A stretch of DNA of 64,000 nucleotides from Culex pipiens pallens. Taxonomy: Eukaryota; Arthropoda; Insecta; Diptera; Culicidae. A model generated the notes under the pieces. That model did not search any database, was not told the DNA's origin, and was given only the letters and a program-made list of their open reading frames with translations. The position numbers were made by a program, and so were the translations under genes. Numbering within the stretch: the first letter of the stretch is position 1; each line of letters starts with the position of its first letter. Shown piece after piece: positions 11,655-23,870 of this stretch. The stretch is from contig NC_068939.1 of NCBI RefSeq assembly GCF_016801865.2, positions 131,101,116 to 131,165,115 on the forward strand, read 5' to 3'.

Positions 11655-13010
11655 ATCCATTAAAATTATTATTTCATGAACATTTCGAAAATGCATTTTT
11701 TTCTCTAAAGAATCCAAAAATATATTGTTATTGCAATATGGGTATCAAATGATCAGGTTTTTTTTCATACATTTCGGATGTAATAACAACATTTTTAGAA
11801 AATACTCAAAATTTTCACAAAACCACGTTTTTTCGAAAAATATACTCAAAATTTCAATTTTTACAATATGGGTATCAAACGATCGGGATTTTTTCATACA
11901 TTTCGAATGTAATAACAACATTTTTAGAAAATACTCAAAATTTTCACAAAACTACGTATTTTCGAAAAAAACACTCAAAATTTCCGTTTTTACAATGTAG
12001 GTATCGAACGATTGGGATTTTTTCATACATTTCAAATGTAATAACAATATTCTTTGAAAATATTTCAAGTTTTCACAAAACTATGTATTTTTGAAAAAAA
12101 TACTCAAAATTTCCGTTTTTACAATGTGGGTATCAAACGATCGGGATTTTTTCATACATTTCGAATGCAATAACAATATTTTTTGAAAATACTAAAAAAA
12201 TCACAAAACTACGTATTTTCGAAAAAAAATACTCAAAATTTCCGTTTTTACAAAGTGGGTATCAAACGATCGGGATTTTTTCATACATTTCGAATGTAAT
12301 AACAATATTTTTTGAAAATACTCAAAATTTTCACAAAACTACGTATTTTTGTAAAACTTTTCAAAATTTCAGTTTTTACATTATGGGTATCAAATAATCA
12401 AATCAATTTTTTTCAAAAATACGTAGTTTTGTGAAAATTTTGAGTATTTTCATTTCTTTAATAACTTTCGAAATGTATGAAAAAATCCCGATCGTTTGAT
12501 ACCCACATTGTAAAAACGGAAATTTTGAGCATTTTTTTTCGAAAATACAAAGTTTTGTGAAAATTTTGAGTATTTTCAAAGAATATTGTTATTACATTCG
12601 AAATGTATGAAAAAATCCCGATCGTTTGATACCCACATTGTAAAAACGGAAATTTTGAGTATTTTTTTTCGAAAATACGTAGTTTTGTGAAAATTTTGAG
12701 TATTTTCTAAAAATGTTGTTATTACATTCGAAATGTATAAAAAAATCCCGATCATTTGATACCCATATTGTAAAAATTGAAATTTTGAGTATTTTTTTTC
12801 GGAAAAACGTAGTTTTGTGAAAATTTGGAGTATTTTCTAAAAGTGTTGCTATTACATCCGAAATGTAAGAAAAAAACCTGATCATTTGATACCCATATTG
12901 CAATAACAATATATTTTTGGATTCTTTAGAGAAAAAAAATGCATTTTCGAAATACAGGGAAAATACGTATTTTTGTGAAAATTTACATGAAATAATAATT
13001 TTAATGGATA
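11655..13010. mobile_element. Fold-back element whose arms are 129-bp tandem repeats
   Basis: The outer ends TATCCATTAAAATTATTATT (from 11654) and their complement (ending about 13010) pair, as do AAAATATATTGTTATTGCAA (about 11717) and its complement near 12900. Each arm is a tandem array with a period of about 129 bp. The landmark GGGTATCAAA occurs near 11740, 11869, 11999, 12128, 12257 and 12384, then as its complement near 12498, 12627, 12757 and 12885. The left arm therefore has about six units and the right about four. The turn lies near 12400. It begins only about 50 bp after the previous fold-back element ends. Confidence 0.85.
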
Positions 13011-13900
13011 GCTGACATCATCGCAATTCCAAAATACTATAATTTTTTGATGTTTGCATGATTTTTCGTACGATTAAAGCCAATGTCTCCCATATAGCCA
13101 AAATCCCATAAGCGCTGTGCCTCGGTTATGCACGCCTCGGTTTTGCATCCCCCATATGCGGTGCTAAACTGAGGCATGACTGTACATAGAATTTAGCAAT
13201 ATAGAGCAAAATTTATTTTACACCCAGGCCTTTTACACGCAGCTGAATTAATACATTTTTTTGCTGTGTACTGAGCAATTCAATTCGTTTTTCTAACATT
13301 TTTTTAAGTGAAACAGTCTCCAAAGGCTGGCCATAAACAATGGGCAATGTGAATATCTCGAGGAGGGTCTTGATCGATTTGGTGTCTTCTGCAATGTTAG
13401 GATCATGACTTTACAGATAATTAAAAGCACACGGAAAACCAAATTTTTCGACCTTTTCTTTTAATTTTTGATACTTAAAGTTAAATTCCGAAAATGTTTT
13501 ATTTTTGTTTTTGGTATTATAAAGAGCACCGCTTTTGGTTTGAAAGATATTTTTTTAAATGATTTATTTGGAAAATGGTTTAAATGTGGTTATACAAAAT
13601 TACAAGATTCATGTTTGCCTGCAAAAAAAAAAACTTTGTTTTTTATTTGATTGTTGACTCCATGTTCATGTCAGTGGCCATTTCAATTTTATTTTAGTTC
13701 ACAATGTTAAGTACCCCTTTATTTTAGGAAAACAGAGAATATTTTTTGTCCACTTTCCTTTTTTTTTTCTCTTCATTTTTTTTCCACAAAGAAAAGTACC
13801 CCTGCATAAAATATTTTCGAAAAGTTTAGAAAATATGCTATAAATCAACTTTTTGAGCTAAAACTTTGTAAAATGAGTTTTTCTCAATTTGAATTCGTTT
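13011..13900. other. AT-rich spacer with minor repeats
   Basis: Contains a short internal near-repeat around 13115-13150 (GTGCCTCGGTTATGCACGCC, then CTCGGTTTTGCA). A reverse copy of the dispersed module (TTGATCGATTTGGTGTCTTC) lies at 13370-13395. The rest is AT-rich with no gene. Confidence 0.45.
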
Positions 13901-14020
13901 TGCCTTCCTCACCTTACTGAGGAAAGGCTATAAAATCACTCGGAAAATGAACTTCTTAATTCGACCTTGTAGACCCACCTTCACGTATACCTATCGACTC
14001 AGAATCAAATTCTGAGCAAA

Positions 14021-14057
<37 letters not shown>

Positions 14058-14843
14058 GGATGTGGGTCTGTGCACCAAAAAATATGCACTCGATTATCTC
14101 AGCACTGGCTTAACCGATTTGGACCGTTTTGGTCTTATTCGATTTGTCTTGGGGTCCCATGAGTCCCTATTGAAAATTATGAAGTTTAGTAAAGTACTTC
14201 AAAAGTTATGCTAAAAAAACGATTTTGGCGTATGTCCGGAAGATTGTAAAAAGGGTGGTTTTTGCAAGAAACCCTATCATGTTATACATTTTCAGAAAGG
14301 TATTTAAAAGACCATTCCAATGAGCCCAAAACATTGAAGATCTGACAACCCTATCAAAAGTTATTAGCACTTAAGTGCTATTTATACACTTTTTGGAGGC
14401 TGGATCTCAGATATTTCAACGAAAATGATGTCCGGGTCCATCATGCGACCTGTCGTTAGTTAGATAATCAAAAGACCTTTCAAATGAGCCTAAAACATCA
14501 AGGATCTGACAACCCAATCGAAAGTTATTAGCACTTAACTGTTATTTATACACTTTTTGGTGGCCGGATCTCAGATATTTCAGTAAAAATGATGTCCGGG
14601 TCCATCATGCGACCCAACGTTAATTAGATAATCAAAAGACCTTTCAAATGAAATGCGAACTATCGTTGGATAGGTTTTTTTTATCAGACCTTGCCGATGA
14701 GCCAGAAAAATTGAAGGTCTGCGAACCCTATCAAAAGAAATTAGTAATAAAGTTGATTTGTTAAACATGTTAAGGGAATGTTGATATTTTGACTTTATGA
14801 ATGTGAGGAAGGCACCAACCACCTAAAGGTGGATTAAGTAACG
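13901..14843 (+). mobile_element. Non-autonomous DNA element, TGCCTTCCTCAC family, copy 2
   Basis: Ends and layout match copy 1: the left hairpin TGCCTTCCTCACC...TGAGGAAAGGC, the hairpin CTCAGAATC...TTCTGAGC, a TG microsatellite, internal units, then GTGAGGAAGGCACC and CACCTAAAGGTGGATTAAG. It lacks the retroposon seen in copy 1. Internal units around GATCTGACAACCC recur about every 160-165 bp, with one truncated. It is flanked by T-runs on both sides. No coding capacity. Confidence 0.78.
14025..14055 (+). repeat. (TG)n microsatellite inside the DNA element
   Basis: Roughly 15 TG dinucleotides directly after GAGCAAATGTC. Copies 1 and 3 of the same element have shorter or interrupted TG tracts at the same place (near 4022 and 50238). 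The tract is therefore intrinsic to the element and varies in length between copies. Confidence 0.95.
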
Positions 14844-15640
14844 TTTTTATTATTTGAATCAAAATTAATCTTATTTCCGTAATCGAATTTGGATAAGACA
14901 TCGGTTTCATTTCACATTGGTTTGCCTTTTACTACGTTTGTAAAGATTTTGCCTTTTGAATAAAAAGCGCATCAGCATCAGCAAGTTTTTTGGATTTTTT
15001 CAACAGTTTTGTTGTTCAAAATAGATGTATTCAGAAGCATTGTCCTTTAAGATGTTGTAATTCAACGTAAAATAAATTCCATAGTAAAATTATTGGTTAT
15101 CACAATAATCTGTAACTTTTCTTACTATTTACTATTTTTTACCATAAAAAACAACGTAGATGTTTTAAATTGTCTTAACTAGAGTGTTTATCATAAAAAA
15201 ACTGAAAAAAAATATATGAAATTGTGATTATTTTTAAACTTGGCCACACATTAGGCCATTGTTGCTGCTTCTTTTTTGCATCCTCCATAATAGTTCTTTG
15301 AGTTTTCTTTTAAAGTACTTTACCCAACTTCATGATTTAAACAAAAAACTTAAGGGGCCTTTAAAAATCACCAAAAAATCATTTTTCAACCAATTTTTGA
15401 TCTTTAAAATGCATTAGAAAGAAGATCTTTTGAAATTCTCGAAAATTTTGAGGTTGGAAGTTTGACTTGTTTTATGTGACTTTTCCATTTTTTTTCAAAA
15501 ATGTTATTTTTTTTTTGGATCAACTTTTGCGTTGGGTTGTAGAGGGTTAAACAAAAAAATCTTTAAAAATGGTGAAACAATCAACAAGCATGTGCAATAG
15601 TCTAAAACGGCTACAACCTTTCTTAAACTTATTTCCAACG
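14844..15640. other. AT-rich spacer, no feature seen
   Basis: Low-GC sequence with many homopolymer runs and no open frame, repeat unit or inverted repeat that I can support. Confidence 0.45.
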
Positions 15641-16796
15641 AAAATTTGCACCCTAAAATCGCCAATCTCACTGTCGGTCATTACGGGGAGCTCCAATTTA
15701 GGTTTTGCCTCAATTCCGTAACACCACTTTCAGATGTGAAAATAAAAGAAAACTGCAAACTTTCGACCCTCCCTTGTTTTTGGAGAAGGGAGAAAGCGCA
15801 CAAATTCTGGTGTGCTACTTATTTAAATTCAAAACTATTCTAGCAAAAGAAGGAAGGAGGGGGGAGCTAACTAAGGCCAATCAGCAGCCCCGCAGCAATA
15901 TCAGGGTCGGTCGGAAGTTCCGAGTGAATTGGACCAAGAGAAAATTTAAATGAAGTTTCGGGAGCCCGGAATTCCCGCATGATCCTCTAGACTGGCTTGG
16001 ACTGTGCAGATTGGGTGAGTTTTTTTGTTTTGCTAGTTTCTTCAAGTGGGACGCATAAAAATGGAAACTTTCTGAACTTTCTGGGAGAGCCATTGCGTCA
16101 AGGACATTTGACTCGATTTAAAAGTTGGTCCTGAAGCAAATTTGATTGTTCAAGAACTAAAAAAAACTTATGAAAATCTAAATTTTTGGAAGTTTCAAAA
16201 TAAAAGACAAGGTAAATCCCTCAATTTCCACCAAATCTCCAAATGCTAGTAAACTCAGTTCTTAAAGAAAACTGCCATCCTACCCAAAATCCACAGCTCT
16301 GCGTGCCGCCAGTGTGTATGTCATTGTCCATTACCATACACATTTGAATAATTTTCCCATGACCAAAGTCCCTCGGAGGCATTTCCATCCATCCGTTGTG
16401 CGTTGGGGCTAAATCCTTTCCTCATTTACGAAAGGGGCTGCTGCTTTTTTCCCACCAAAAAAGAACCAAACGAAAAAGCAGCTCAAAATCGCCCCAGCTA
16501 AGCTGTACCTTTTTTTCTCGGGGAGGGGAGTTTTAAAGCCGGCCAATAAAAGTCCGTTTTATGTGATGGTGTTTTGTATAGGCCCCCTTTTTAGAGACTT
16601 ACTTAACTTCTTTTTTTTTGTTCGGTGGACCTGAGCCAGATAAAGCATGTCTCTATTTTCTCACCCGAAGAAGGTGAATTTCGTGATTTTGCTCGGTTTG
16701 GGTTTGTTATTTTTCGGTGAAATTTAGGGCGGCTGGATCGCTGATTTGATAATGATTATTCAACACCCACACAAACAAATGAACAAAAAACTTGTA
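15641..16796. other. Unique-looking island, no gene identified
   Basis: Mixed-composition sequence free of the repeat families in this window. Overlapping open frames at 15646-16093 are short and unrecognised. It ends directly at the 9-bp satellite array. Confidence 0.4.
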
Positions 16797-18729
16797 AAAT
16801 TTGTTAAATTTGTTAAATTTGTTAAATTTGTTAAATTTGTTAAATTTGTTAAATTTGTTAAATTTGTTAAATTTGTTAAATTTGTTAAATTTGTTAAATT
16901 TGTTAAATTTGTTAAATTTGTTAAATTTGTCAAATTTGTCAAATTTGTTAAATTTGTTAAATTTGTTAAATTTGTTAAATTTGTTAAATTTGTTAAATTT
17001 GTTAAATTTGTTAAATTTGTTAAATTTGTTAAATTTGTTAAATTTGTTAAATTTGTTAAATTTGTTAAATTTGTTAAATTTGTTAAATTTGTTAAATTTG
17101 TTAAATTTGTTAAATTTGTTAAATTTGTTAAATTTGTTAAATTTGTTAAATTTGTTAAATTTGTTAAATTTGTTAAATTTGTTAAATTTGTTAAATTTGT
17201 TAAATTTGTTAAATTTGTTAAATTTGTTAAATTTGTTAAATTTGTTAAATTTGTTAAATTTGTTAAATTTGTTAAATTTGTTAAATTTGTTAAATTTGTA
17301 AATTTGTTAAATTTGTTAAATTTGTTAAATTTGTTAAATTTGTTAAATTTGTTAAATTTGTTAAATTTGTTAAATTTGTTAAATTTGTTAAATTTGTTAA
17401 ATTTGTTAAATTTGTTAAATTTGTTAAATTTGTTAAATTTGTTAAATTTGTTAAATTTGTTAAATTTGTTAAATTTGTTAAATTTGTTAAATTTGTTAAA
17501 TTTGTTAAATTTGTTAAATTTGTTAAATTTGTTAAATTTGTTAAATTTGTTAAATTTGTTAAATTTGTTAAATTTGTTGAATTTGTTCAATTTGTTAAAT
17601 TTGTTAAATTTGTTAAATTTGTTAAATTTGTTAAATTTGTTAAATTTGTTAAATTTGTTAAATTTGTTAAATTTGTTAAATTTGTTAAATTTGTTAAATT
17701 TGTTAAATTTGTTAAATTTGTTAAATTTGTTAAATTTGTTAAATTTGTTAAATTTGTTAAATTTGTTAAATTTGTTAAATTTGTTAAATTTGTTAAATTT
17801 GTTAAATTTGTTAAATTTGTTAAATTTGTTAAATTTGTTAAATTTGTTAAATTTGTTAAATTTGTTAAATTTGTTAAATTTGTTAAATTTGTTAAATTTG
17901 TTAAATTTGTTAAATTTGTTAAATTTGTTAAATTTGTTAAATTTGTTAAATTTGTTAAATTTGTTAAATTTGTTAAATTTGTTAAATTTGTTAAATTTGT
18001 TAAATTTGTTAAATTTGTTAAATTTGTTAAATTTGTTAAATTTGTTAAATTTGTTAAATTTGTTAAATTTGTTAAATTTGTTAAATTTGTTAAATTTGTT
18101 AAATTTGTTAAATTTGTTAAATTTGTTAAATTTGCTAAATTTGTTAAATTTGTTAAATTTGTTAAATTTGTTAAATTTGTTAAATTTGTTAAATTTGATA
18201 AATTTGTTAAATTTGCTAAATTTGTTAAATTTGTTAAATTTGATAAATTTGTTAAATTTGTTAAATTTGTTAAATTTGTTAAATTTGTTAAATTTGTTAA
18301 ATTTGTTAAGTTTGTTAAATTTGTTAAATTTGTTAAATTTGTTAAATTTGTTAAATTTGTTAAATTTGTTAAATTTGTTAAATTTGTTAAATTTGTTAAA
18401 TTTGTTAAATTTGTTAAATTTGTTAAATTTGTTAAATTTGTTTAATTTGTTAAATTTGTTAAATTTGTTAAATTTGTTAAATTTGTTAAATTTGTTAAAT
18501 TTGTTAAATTTGTTAAATTTGTTAAATTTGTTAAATTTGTTAAATTTGTTAAATTTGTTAAATTTGTTAAATTTGTTAAATTTGTTAAATTTGTTAAATT
18601 TGTTAAATTTGTTAAATTTGTTAAATTTGTTAAATTAGTTGAAATTGTTAAATTTGTTAAATTTATTAAATTTGTTAAATTTGTTAAATTTGTTAAATTT
18701 GTTAAGTTTGTTAAATTTGTTAAATTTGA
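16797..18729 (+). repeat. 9-bp satellite array (AAATTTGTT)n, left arm
   Basis: About 1.93 kb, roughly 215 copies, nearly perfect. Scattered variants include GTCAAATTT near 16929, a one-base loss near 17300 that shifts the repeat frame, TTGAATTTGTTC near 17577, and a variant-rich right end (18195-18730). A 630-codon open frame (KFV, then LLN repeats) is a by-product of the unit length. The lead-in TTGTAAAATTTG is also found, complemented, at the far end of the opposite array (21655-21667). It is the left arm of a mirrored structure ending at 21662. Confidence 0.97.
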
Positions 18730-18778
18730 TATTCCATTTTTCTGTTGTTCTGTAGTTCTGTTGTTCTCTTGTTCTGTT
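18730..18778 (+). repeat. Short TTCTGTTG array remnant and junction
   Basis: After the junction GATATTCCATTTTT come about five imperfect TTCTGTTG units. The complement of the junction at 20956-20988 reads GATGTTCTATTTTT followed by TTCTGTTG units. The two loci therefore share the same order of 9-mer, junction and 8-mer, in opposite orientation. Confidence 0.85.
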
Positions 18779-20523
18779 ACTCAGTTTTTTTCTTCTTGTT
18801 ATCGTTTGTTCCGTTATAATAAATTGTTCAGTATTGTGTTATTTTATTGTACCTGATTTTTTTAAGTGTGTTGTTCTTTTGTTTGGTGTCCAGTTTTAGA
18901 TCGCAGCCTCCAGTTTTCTCACTTTCAATCAATAAAAAAAAGGATTCCTTACACCAGCAATAAAACAACAAGAACCTTTACCTGCTTTTTCTTCCTTCCA
19001 ACATTACTGTGAATCAAAGCTCAGCTGTTTGCAGAAAAATTACCATCACTCGATGACGTCACTGGTGTGTTTTTACCTCCGTCAACCGTCGTTATTCCAT
19101 CGCAAAAGCATTTCCCCGAAAGCCCCTTCCATAAAAAAAAAAAAACAAAACGAAAACCTAAAAAAATCGCAAACCTTTCCATTTTCCGATTGTGCTTTCT
19201 CAGACACGCACGTGGCACTTTTTTCCGGTGGCACGTGGCGGCGCTGTGACGTTGTCGCTGTCTTGTTCAACAGTTTCGAGTCAGGCCGGCAGGACTTGAC
19301 ACAATCCTTGTCCGATTGGGGGTGGGGGTTTCGAGGGCGCGTGGTGGCTGCCTCTCATTAATTAATGTTAATTGGAAGTGTGTTGTATAAATTTACATCA
19401 ATTTACGCCTCATTAGCAGCCAGCGACGATGTTTCTTCGGAAGCTCCTTCTTCAACGGAGACTGATGGCTTGGCATGTGTCGAATCAAGTATGATGATAA
19501 GGACCGACGGTGATGATGATCATGGTGAGGACCTTGTTGAGCTGGTTCTTGAAAGGACGAACGGGGTGCTGGAGTTTGATTCAACTCATGGGTTCGTCAG
19601 CGTTCAACCTTTTCCCTGAAGTTGGGTACATTTTATACAGACGAGTGCTTACGATTTCAGTGAGCTAATTTACAGAGTCAATGTTTAACATTGGCTGCAT
19701 TTTAATTTGCTCAACACAAACGTGACGATATGTTTGCCGTTCTTGGTATTTGCTCTGGTATTTTCCAAGAAAGTGAAAGTTTGTTCTAGCAGATGAACAT
19801 GGTCTTCACCAAATGTTCTGACTAAACAAACTCAATTTGTAAATAATGAGCTGTAATTTGAAAGACCATTTTACTCCTGACCTTCATCGTTCACCTTCCG
19901 ACACAAATAAAAACACATTAATTTCCTCTCAAATCCTCAACCTTCGAAATCATCACGTCCCATATCGATTTTCGAGGGGAGCAAAACTCCAGAGTTCCCC
20001 CAAGCCTCCCAGACTCCCTCCCCAGGTGATGAACACGGCTCGCACTCACACACATCAGTATTCCCTTTAACCCCTCCTCCACGAGACACCCAACTTGACT
20101 CCACTCATCCATCGTCCCGCGGGGGGAGAGGCTTATCGACTTTGGCAGAGGTTTGTTTTCCGAGGTTCAATATTTTCCCACCGGTCCGGGATCCACCCTT
20201 CAATCACCTGGTGCTGCTTTCGCACCTGAGGTAAGCCAAAATCCTTCTCGGTGGGAGGATTCCCAACAACAAAAAAAGGGTCACGCTCGTCTCCGGGAAC
20301 AACTGGGACGTCGGGATTTTTTTATCCGGCCCCTTTCGAGCTTTCAAGCTCCGGTGGGCTCACGTAGCAAAAGCAGGCACGAAAGTGGATCTTGTTTTTC
20401 CTGGGAGGCTTGCTTGGAAAAAGAGTTCGAATCGATTCCGGTAGTGGTGTAAAAGGATTTTTAAAACGATAAATTGAAGTCTGATCAAGAAGCTAAAGAA
20501 CAATAATAACAGAACAACAAACC
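18779..20523. other. Unique spacer between mirrored satellite arms
   Basis: About 1.74 kb of mixed, unique-looking sequence enclosed by the inverted arrays. It contains a perfect CRE-type palindrome at 19054-19061. Short open frames on both strands (up to about 110 codons) overlap and are not recognised. It would be the loop if the arrays paired. Whether it is cargo of a fold-back element or older flanking DNA is unresolved. Confidence 0.5.
19054..19061. promoter_or_regulatory. Candidate CRE site (TGACGTCA)
   Basis: A perfect 8-bp palindrome matching the cAMP-response element bound by CREB/ATF bZIP factors. An 8-mer is expected about once per 65 kb by chance at even composition and less often in AT-rich DNA. 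It is notable but not decisive, since no transcription unit is visible nearby. Confidence 0.3.
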
Positions 20524-20967
20524 ATAGAATAATAAAACAACAGAACAACAGAACAACAGAACATCAGAACAACAGAACAACAGAACAACAGAACAACAGA
20601 ACAACAGAACAACAGAACAACAGAACAACAGAACAACAGAACAACAGAACAACAGAACAACAGAACAACAGAACAACAGAACAACAGAACAACAGAACAA
20701 CAGAACAACAGAACAACAGAACAACAGAACAACAGAACAACAGAACAACAGAACAACAGAACAACAGAACAACAGAACAACAGAACAACAGAACAACAGA
20801 ACAACAGAACAACAGAACAACAGAACAACAGAACAACAGAACAACAGAACAACAGAACAACAGAACAACAGAACAACAGAACAACAGAACAACAGAACAA
20901 CAGAACAACAGAACAACAGAACAACAGAACAACAAACAACAGAACAACAGAACAACAGAACAACAGA
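20524..20967 (-). repeat. 8-bp satellite array (CAGAACAA)n
   Basis: Roughly 50 copies of CAGAACAA (minus strand TTCTGTTG), with a degenerate edge at 20505-20545 and a one-unit variant (AACAAACAAC) near 20931. Three units make 24 bp, giving spurious CCSVVLLF open frames. It joins the 9-mer array through a short junction at 20965-20983. Confidence 0.96.
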
Positions 20968-20980
20968 AAAATAGAACATC

Positions 20981-21662
20981 AAATTTAACAAATTTAACAA
21001 ATTTAACAAATTTAACAAATTTAACAAATTTAACAAATTTAACAAATTTAACAAATTTAACAAATTTAACAAATTTAACAAATTTAACAAATTTAACAAA
21101 TTTAACAAATTTAACAAATTTAACAAATTTAACAAATTTAACAAATTTAACAAATTTAACAAATTTAACAAATTTAACAAATTTAACAAATTTAACAAAT
21201 TTAACAAATTTAACAAATTTAACAAATTTAACAAATTTAACAAATTTAACAAATTTAACAAATTTAACAAATTTAACAAATTTAACAAATTTAACAAATT
21301 TAACAAATTTAACAAATTTAACAAATTTAACAAATTTAACAAATTTAACAAATTTAACAAATTTAACAAATTTAACAAATTTAACAAATTTAACAAATTT
21401 AACAAATTTAACAAATTTAACAAATTTAACAAATTTAACAAATTTAACAAATTTAACAAATTTAACAAATTTAACAAATTTAACAAATTTAACAAATTTA
21501 ACAAATTTAACAAATTTAACAAATTTAACAAATTTAACAAATTTAACAAATTTAACAAATTTAACAAATTTAACAAATTTAACAAATTTAACAAATTTAA
21601 CAAATTTAACAAATTTAACAAATTTAACAAATTTAACAAATTTAACAAATTTAACAAATTTT
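20981..21662 (-). repeat. 9-bp satellite array (AACAAATTT)n, right arm
   Basis: About 75 near-perfect copies of AACAAATTT, the reverse complement of the AAATTTGTT unit at 16797-18729. It is shorter and cleaner than the left arm. It ends with AAATTTTACAAAC, mirroring the left array's lead-in. The 390- and 405-codon open frames are repeat artefacts. Confidence 0.97.
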
Positions 21663-22440
21663 ACAAACTCGATATGATTCACGCTAAGAAACGTCGAACC
21701 TTTTGCACAAACACTCGTCGAATGCTTCGAAAGCGAAAGCAAGCTCTCGACGTGTGAAGATCTTCTGCGAACATCAGTCATTCTATTTCAAACATATGAA
21801 ATTTAATAGAAACTACGTGCCAGGCCTCGATTGGAATTTTCCGATGAAATAAGCGTGTTTTCTAGCGATTTGCATATTGCTTTTCCAGCGAAGTGGTTTG
21901 TTTTTCGATTTGTTGAACTGGAAGAACTTTATGGTCGTTTTTTCTTTAAAATTTTTATTTAAATAAAGTTTTCTGTTAAAAAAAAAACATTATTCTAATT
22001 GCTAACTTTTGCTCGAGGTAACCTTTGCACGACTCTCTCCCATCCATTCAAAGGATGTTTTTTTCCACCCTAGAAGGGTTCTCGACCCGGATCTTCAAGC
22101 TAAAACAGGATATGGACGCATCGTTGATGCTCTCCGTTTCTCCAGGACCATCAAATAATGCTTCTGCTTTTGCTGTCATCATGTGTGTGTGTACAGCAAA
22201 CTATATTGTAATAGAACCTTGTGAACCGTCAACACGGGTTCCAGACCAGCTCAGTCGGGTCCGATCGACAAGGGCACACAATATGAATGTGTGCGATGAA
22301 ATGACGACCGTCCCGACAATGTCTCTTGTGGGGCAGGGGAAAAGACCACCGCTCAGGACAATTGCAAGTGGTCTGTTGATCGGGGATTGAAACGAGCTTG
22401 GGTGAGATGGCAGTTATCTCACAATTTTGGAGGATTTTGT
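21663..22440. other. Unique-looking island, no gene identified
   Basis: Mixed-composition sequence. A plus-strand open frame of 121 codons (22025-22390) is the longest non-repeat frame here, but its translation matches no family that I recognise and the minus strand is also partly open. The word ATCAGTC near 21774 resembles an arthropod initiator, but no TATA box or exon supports a promoter. Confidence 0.4.
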
Positions 22441-23870
22441 GTCTCACTGTCCCAATTTCTTGACCTGTCTCAACAGTTTTAGTTGTCTAAATTTTGTTTG
22501 ACTCCTTTTCTTTTGTTTTTAAGTTTAATCTTCGTCTCTCGGTCTAAAATTTCTGTTTTGTCTCAAGTTGTCTTAATCAACTGTCTCTTTTGGAATAAGA
22601 TTGGTTGTCCCAACTGTTTCATTTGTCTCAACTGTCTCACTGTTTCAAGTATTTACATTTTTGTTGTTAGTTGCTCAATTGTATTCAGTGGCTCAATTTG
22701 TCTTACTGTCCCAACTGTTATTGTCTCAATTTGGCTCAATTTGTCTTGATTTGTCTCAATTTACTGTTCCAACTGTTGTTGTCTCAATTTGTCTTTATTT
22801 GTCTCACTCTGTGTCAATTTTTGTTGATTTGTCCCATTATGTGTCAATTCGTCTTGATTTGTCTCATTTGTCCTACTGTCCCAACTGTTGTTGTCTGAAT
22901 TTGTCTTAATATGTCTCATTCTGTGGCAATTTGTTTTGATTTGTCTCAATATGTGTCAAATCGTATCAATTTGTCTTGATTTGTCTCGATTTGTCTTGGT
23001 TTGTCTCACAGTCCCAACTGTTGTTGTCTCAATTTGTCTTGATTTGTCTCAATCTGTCTCAATCTGTGTCTATTTGTATCCATTTTATCTAGATTTGTCT
23101 CAATTTGTCTCACTGTCCCAACTTTGGTTGACTCAAATTGTCTTGAATTGTCTCACTCTGTGTCAATTTGTTTTGTCCCAATATGTGTCAATTTGTTTCA
23201 AATTGTTTTGATTTGTCTCAGTTGGTCTCATTGTCCCTACTGTTGTTGGCTCAATTTGTCTCAATTTGCCTTTATTTGTCTCATTCTTAGTCATTTTTTG
23301 TTGGTTTGTCTCATAATGTGCCTTTTTTCTTGGTTTGTCGAACTTTGTCTCACTGTCGATAGAGTTGATGTCTCAATTTATCTCAATTAGTCTTATTTTG
23401 TCTCAATCTGTCTCAATATGTGTCAATTTGTATCAATTTGTCTTAATTTGTCTCAATTTGTCTCACTGTCCCAACATTTGTTGTCTCAATTTGTCTTGGT
23501 TTGTCTCACTCTGTGTAAATTTGTTTTGCTTGTCTCAATTTGTGTCAAATTGTTTAGATTGTCTCAATTTGTCTCAATTTGTCGTAATTTGTCTCAATCT
23601 GTCTCAATCTGTGTCAATTCGTATCAATTTGTCTCCAACTGTCTAAATATGTGTCAGATTGTATTAATTTGTTTTGATTTGTCTCAATTTGTCATAATTT
23701 GTCTTACTGTTGTTGTCTCAATCTGTCTTCATTTGTCTCTATCTGTCTCAATCTGTGGCATTTGCCTCAATTTGTCTTAATTTATCTCAAATTGCCTCAA
23801 TATGCGATTTTTAGTATAGTTGTCTCAATATGTTTATGTCTCAGCTGTCTCAGCTGTGTCAGCTATTTAA
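22441..23870 (+). repeat. Degenerate TGTCTCAATT minisatellite, block 1
   Basis: Units of 10-11 bp based on TTGTCTCAATT and TTGTCTTGATT. A larger period of about 105-135 bp is marked by the word CCAACTGTTGTTGTCT and variants near 22760, 22880, 23013, 23118, 23237 and 23470. The hydrophobic open frames (VCLNLSQFV-type) come from the repeat. Divergence between units is much higher than in the 6-9-bp arrays, indicating greater age. Confidence 0.9.

Noticed and set aside
16746..18638. 630-codon frame with KFV and LLN repeats
   Set aside because: A product of the 9-bp satellite unit; the change of peptide at about 17300 is a one-base loss in the array.
22025..22390. 121-codon plus-strand frame in a unique island
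   Set aside because: No domain, no splice or promoter context, and the opposite strand is partly open. Left unannotated as coding.
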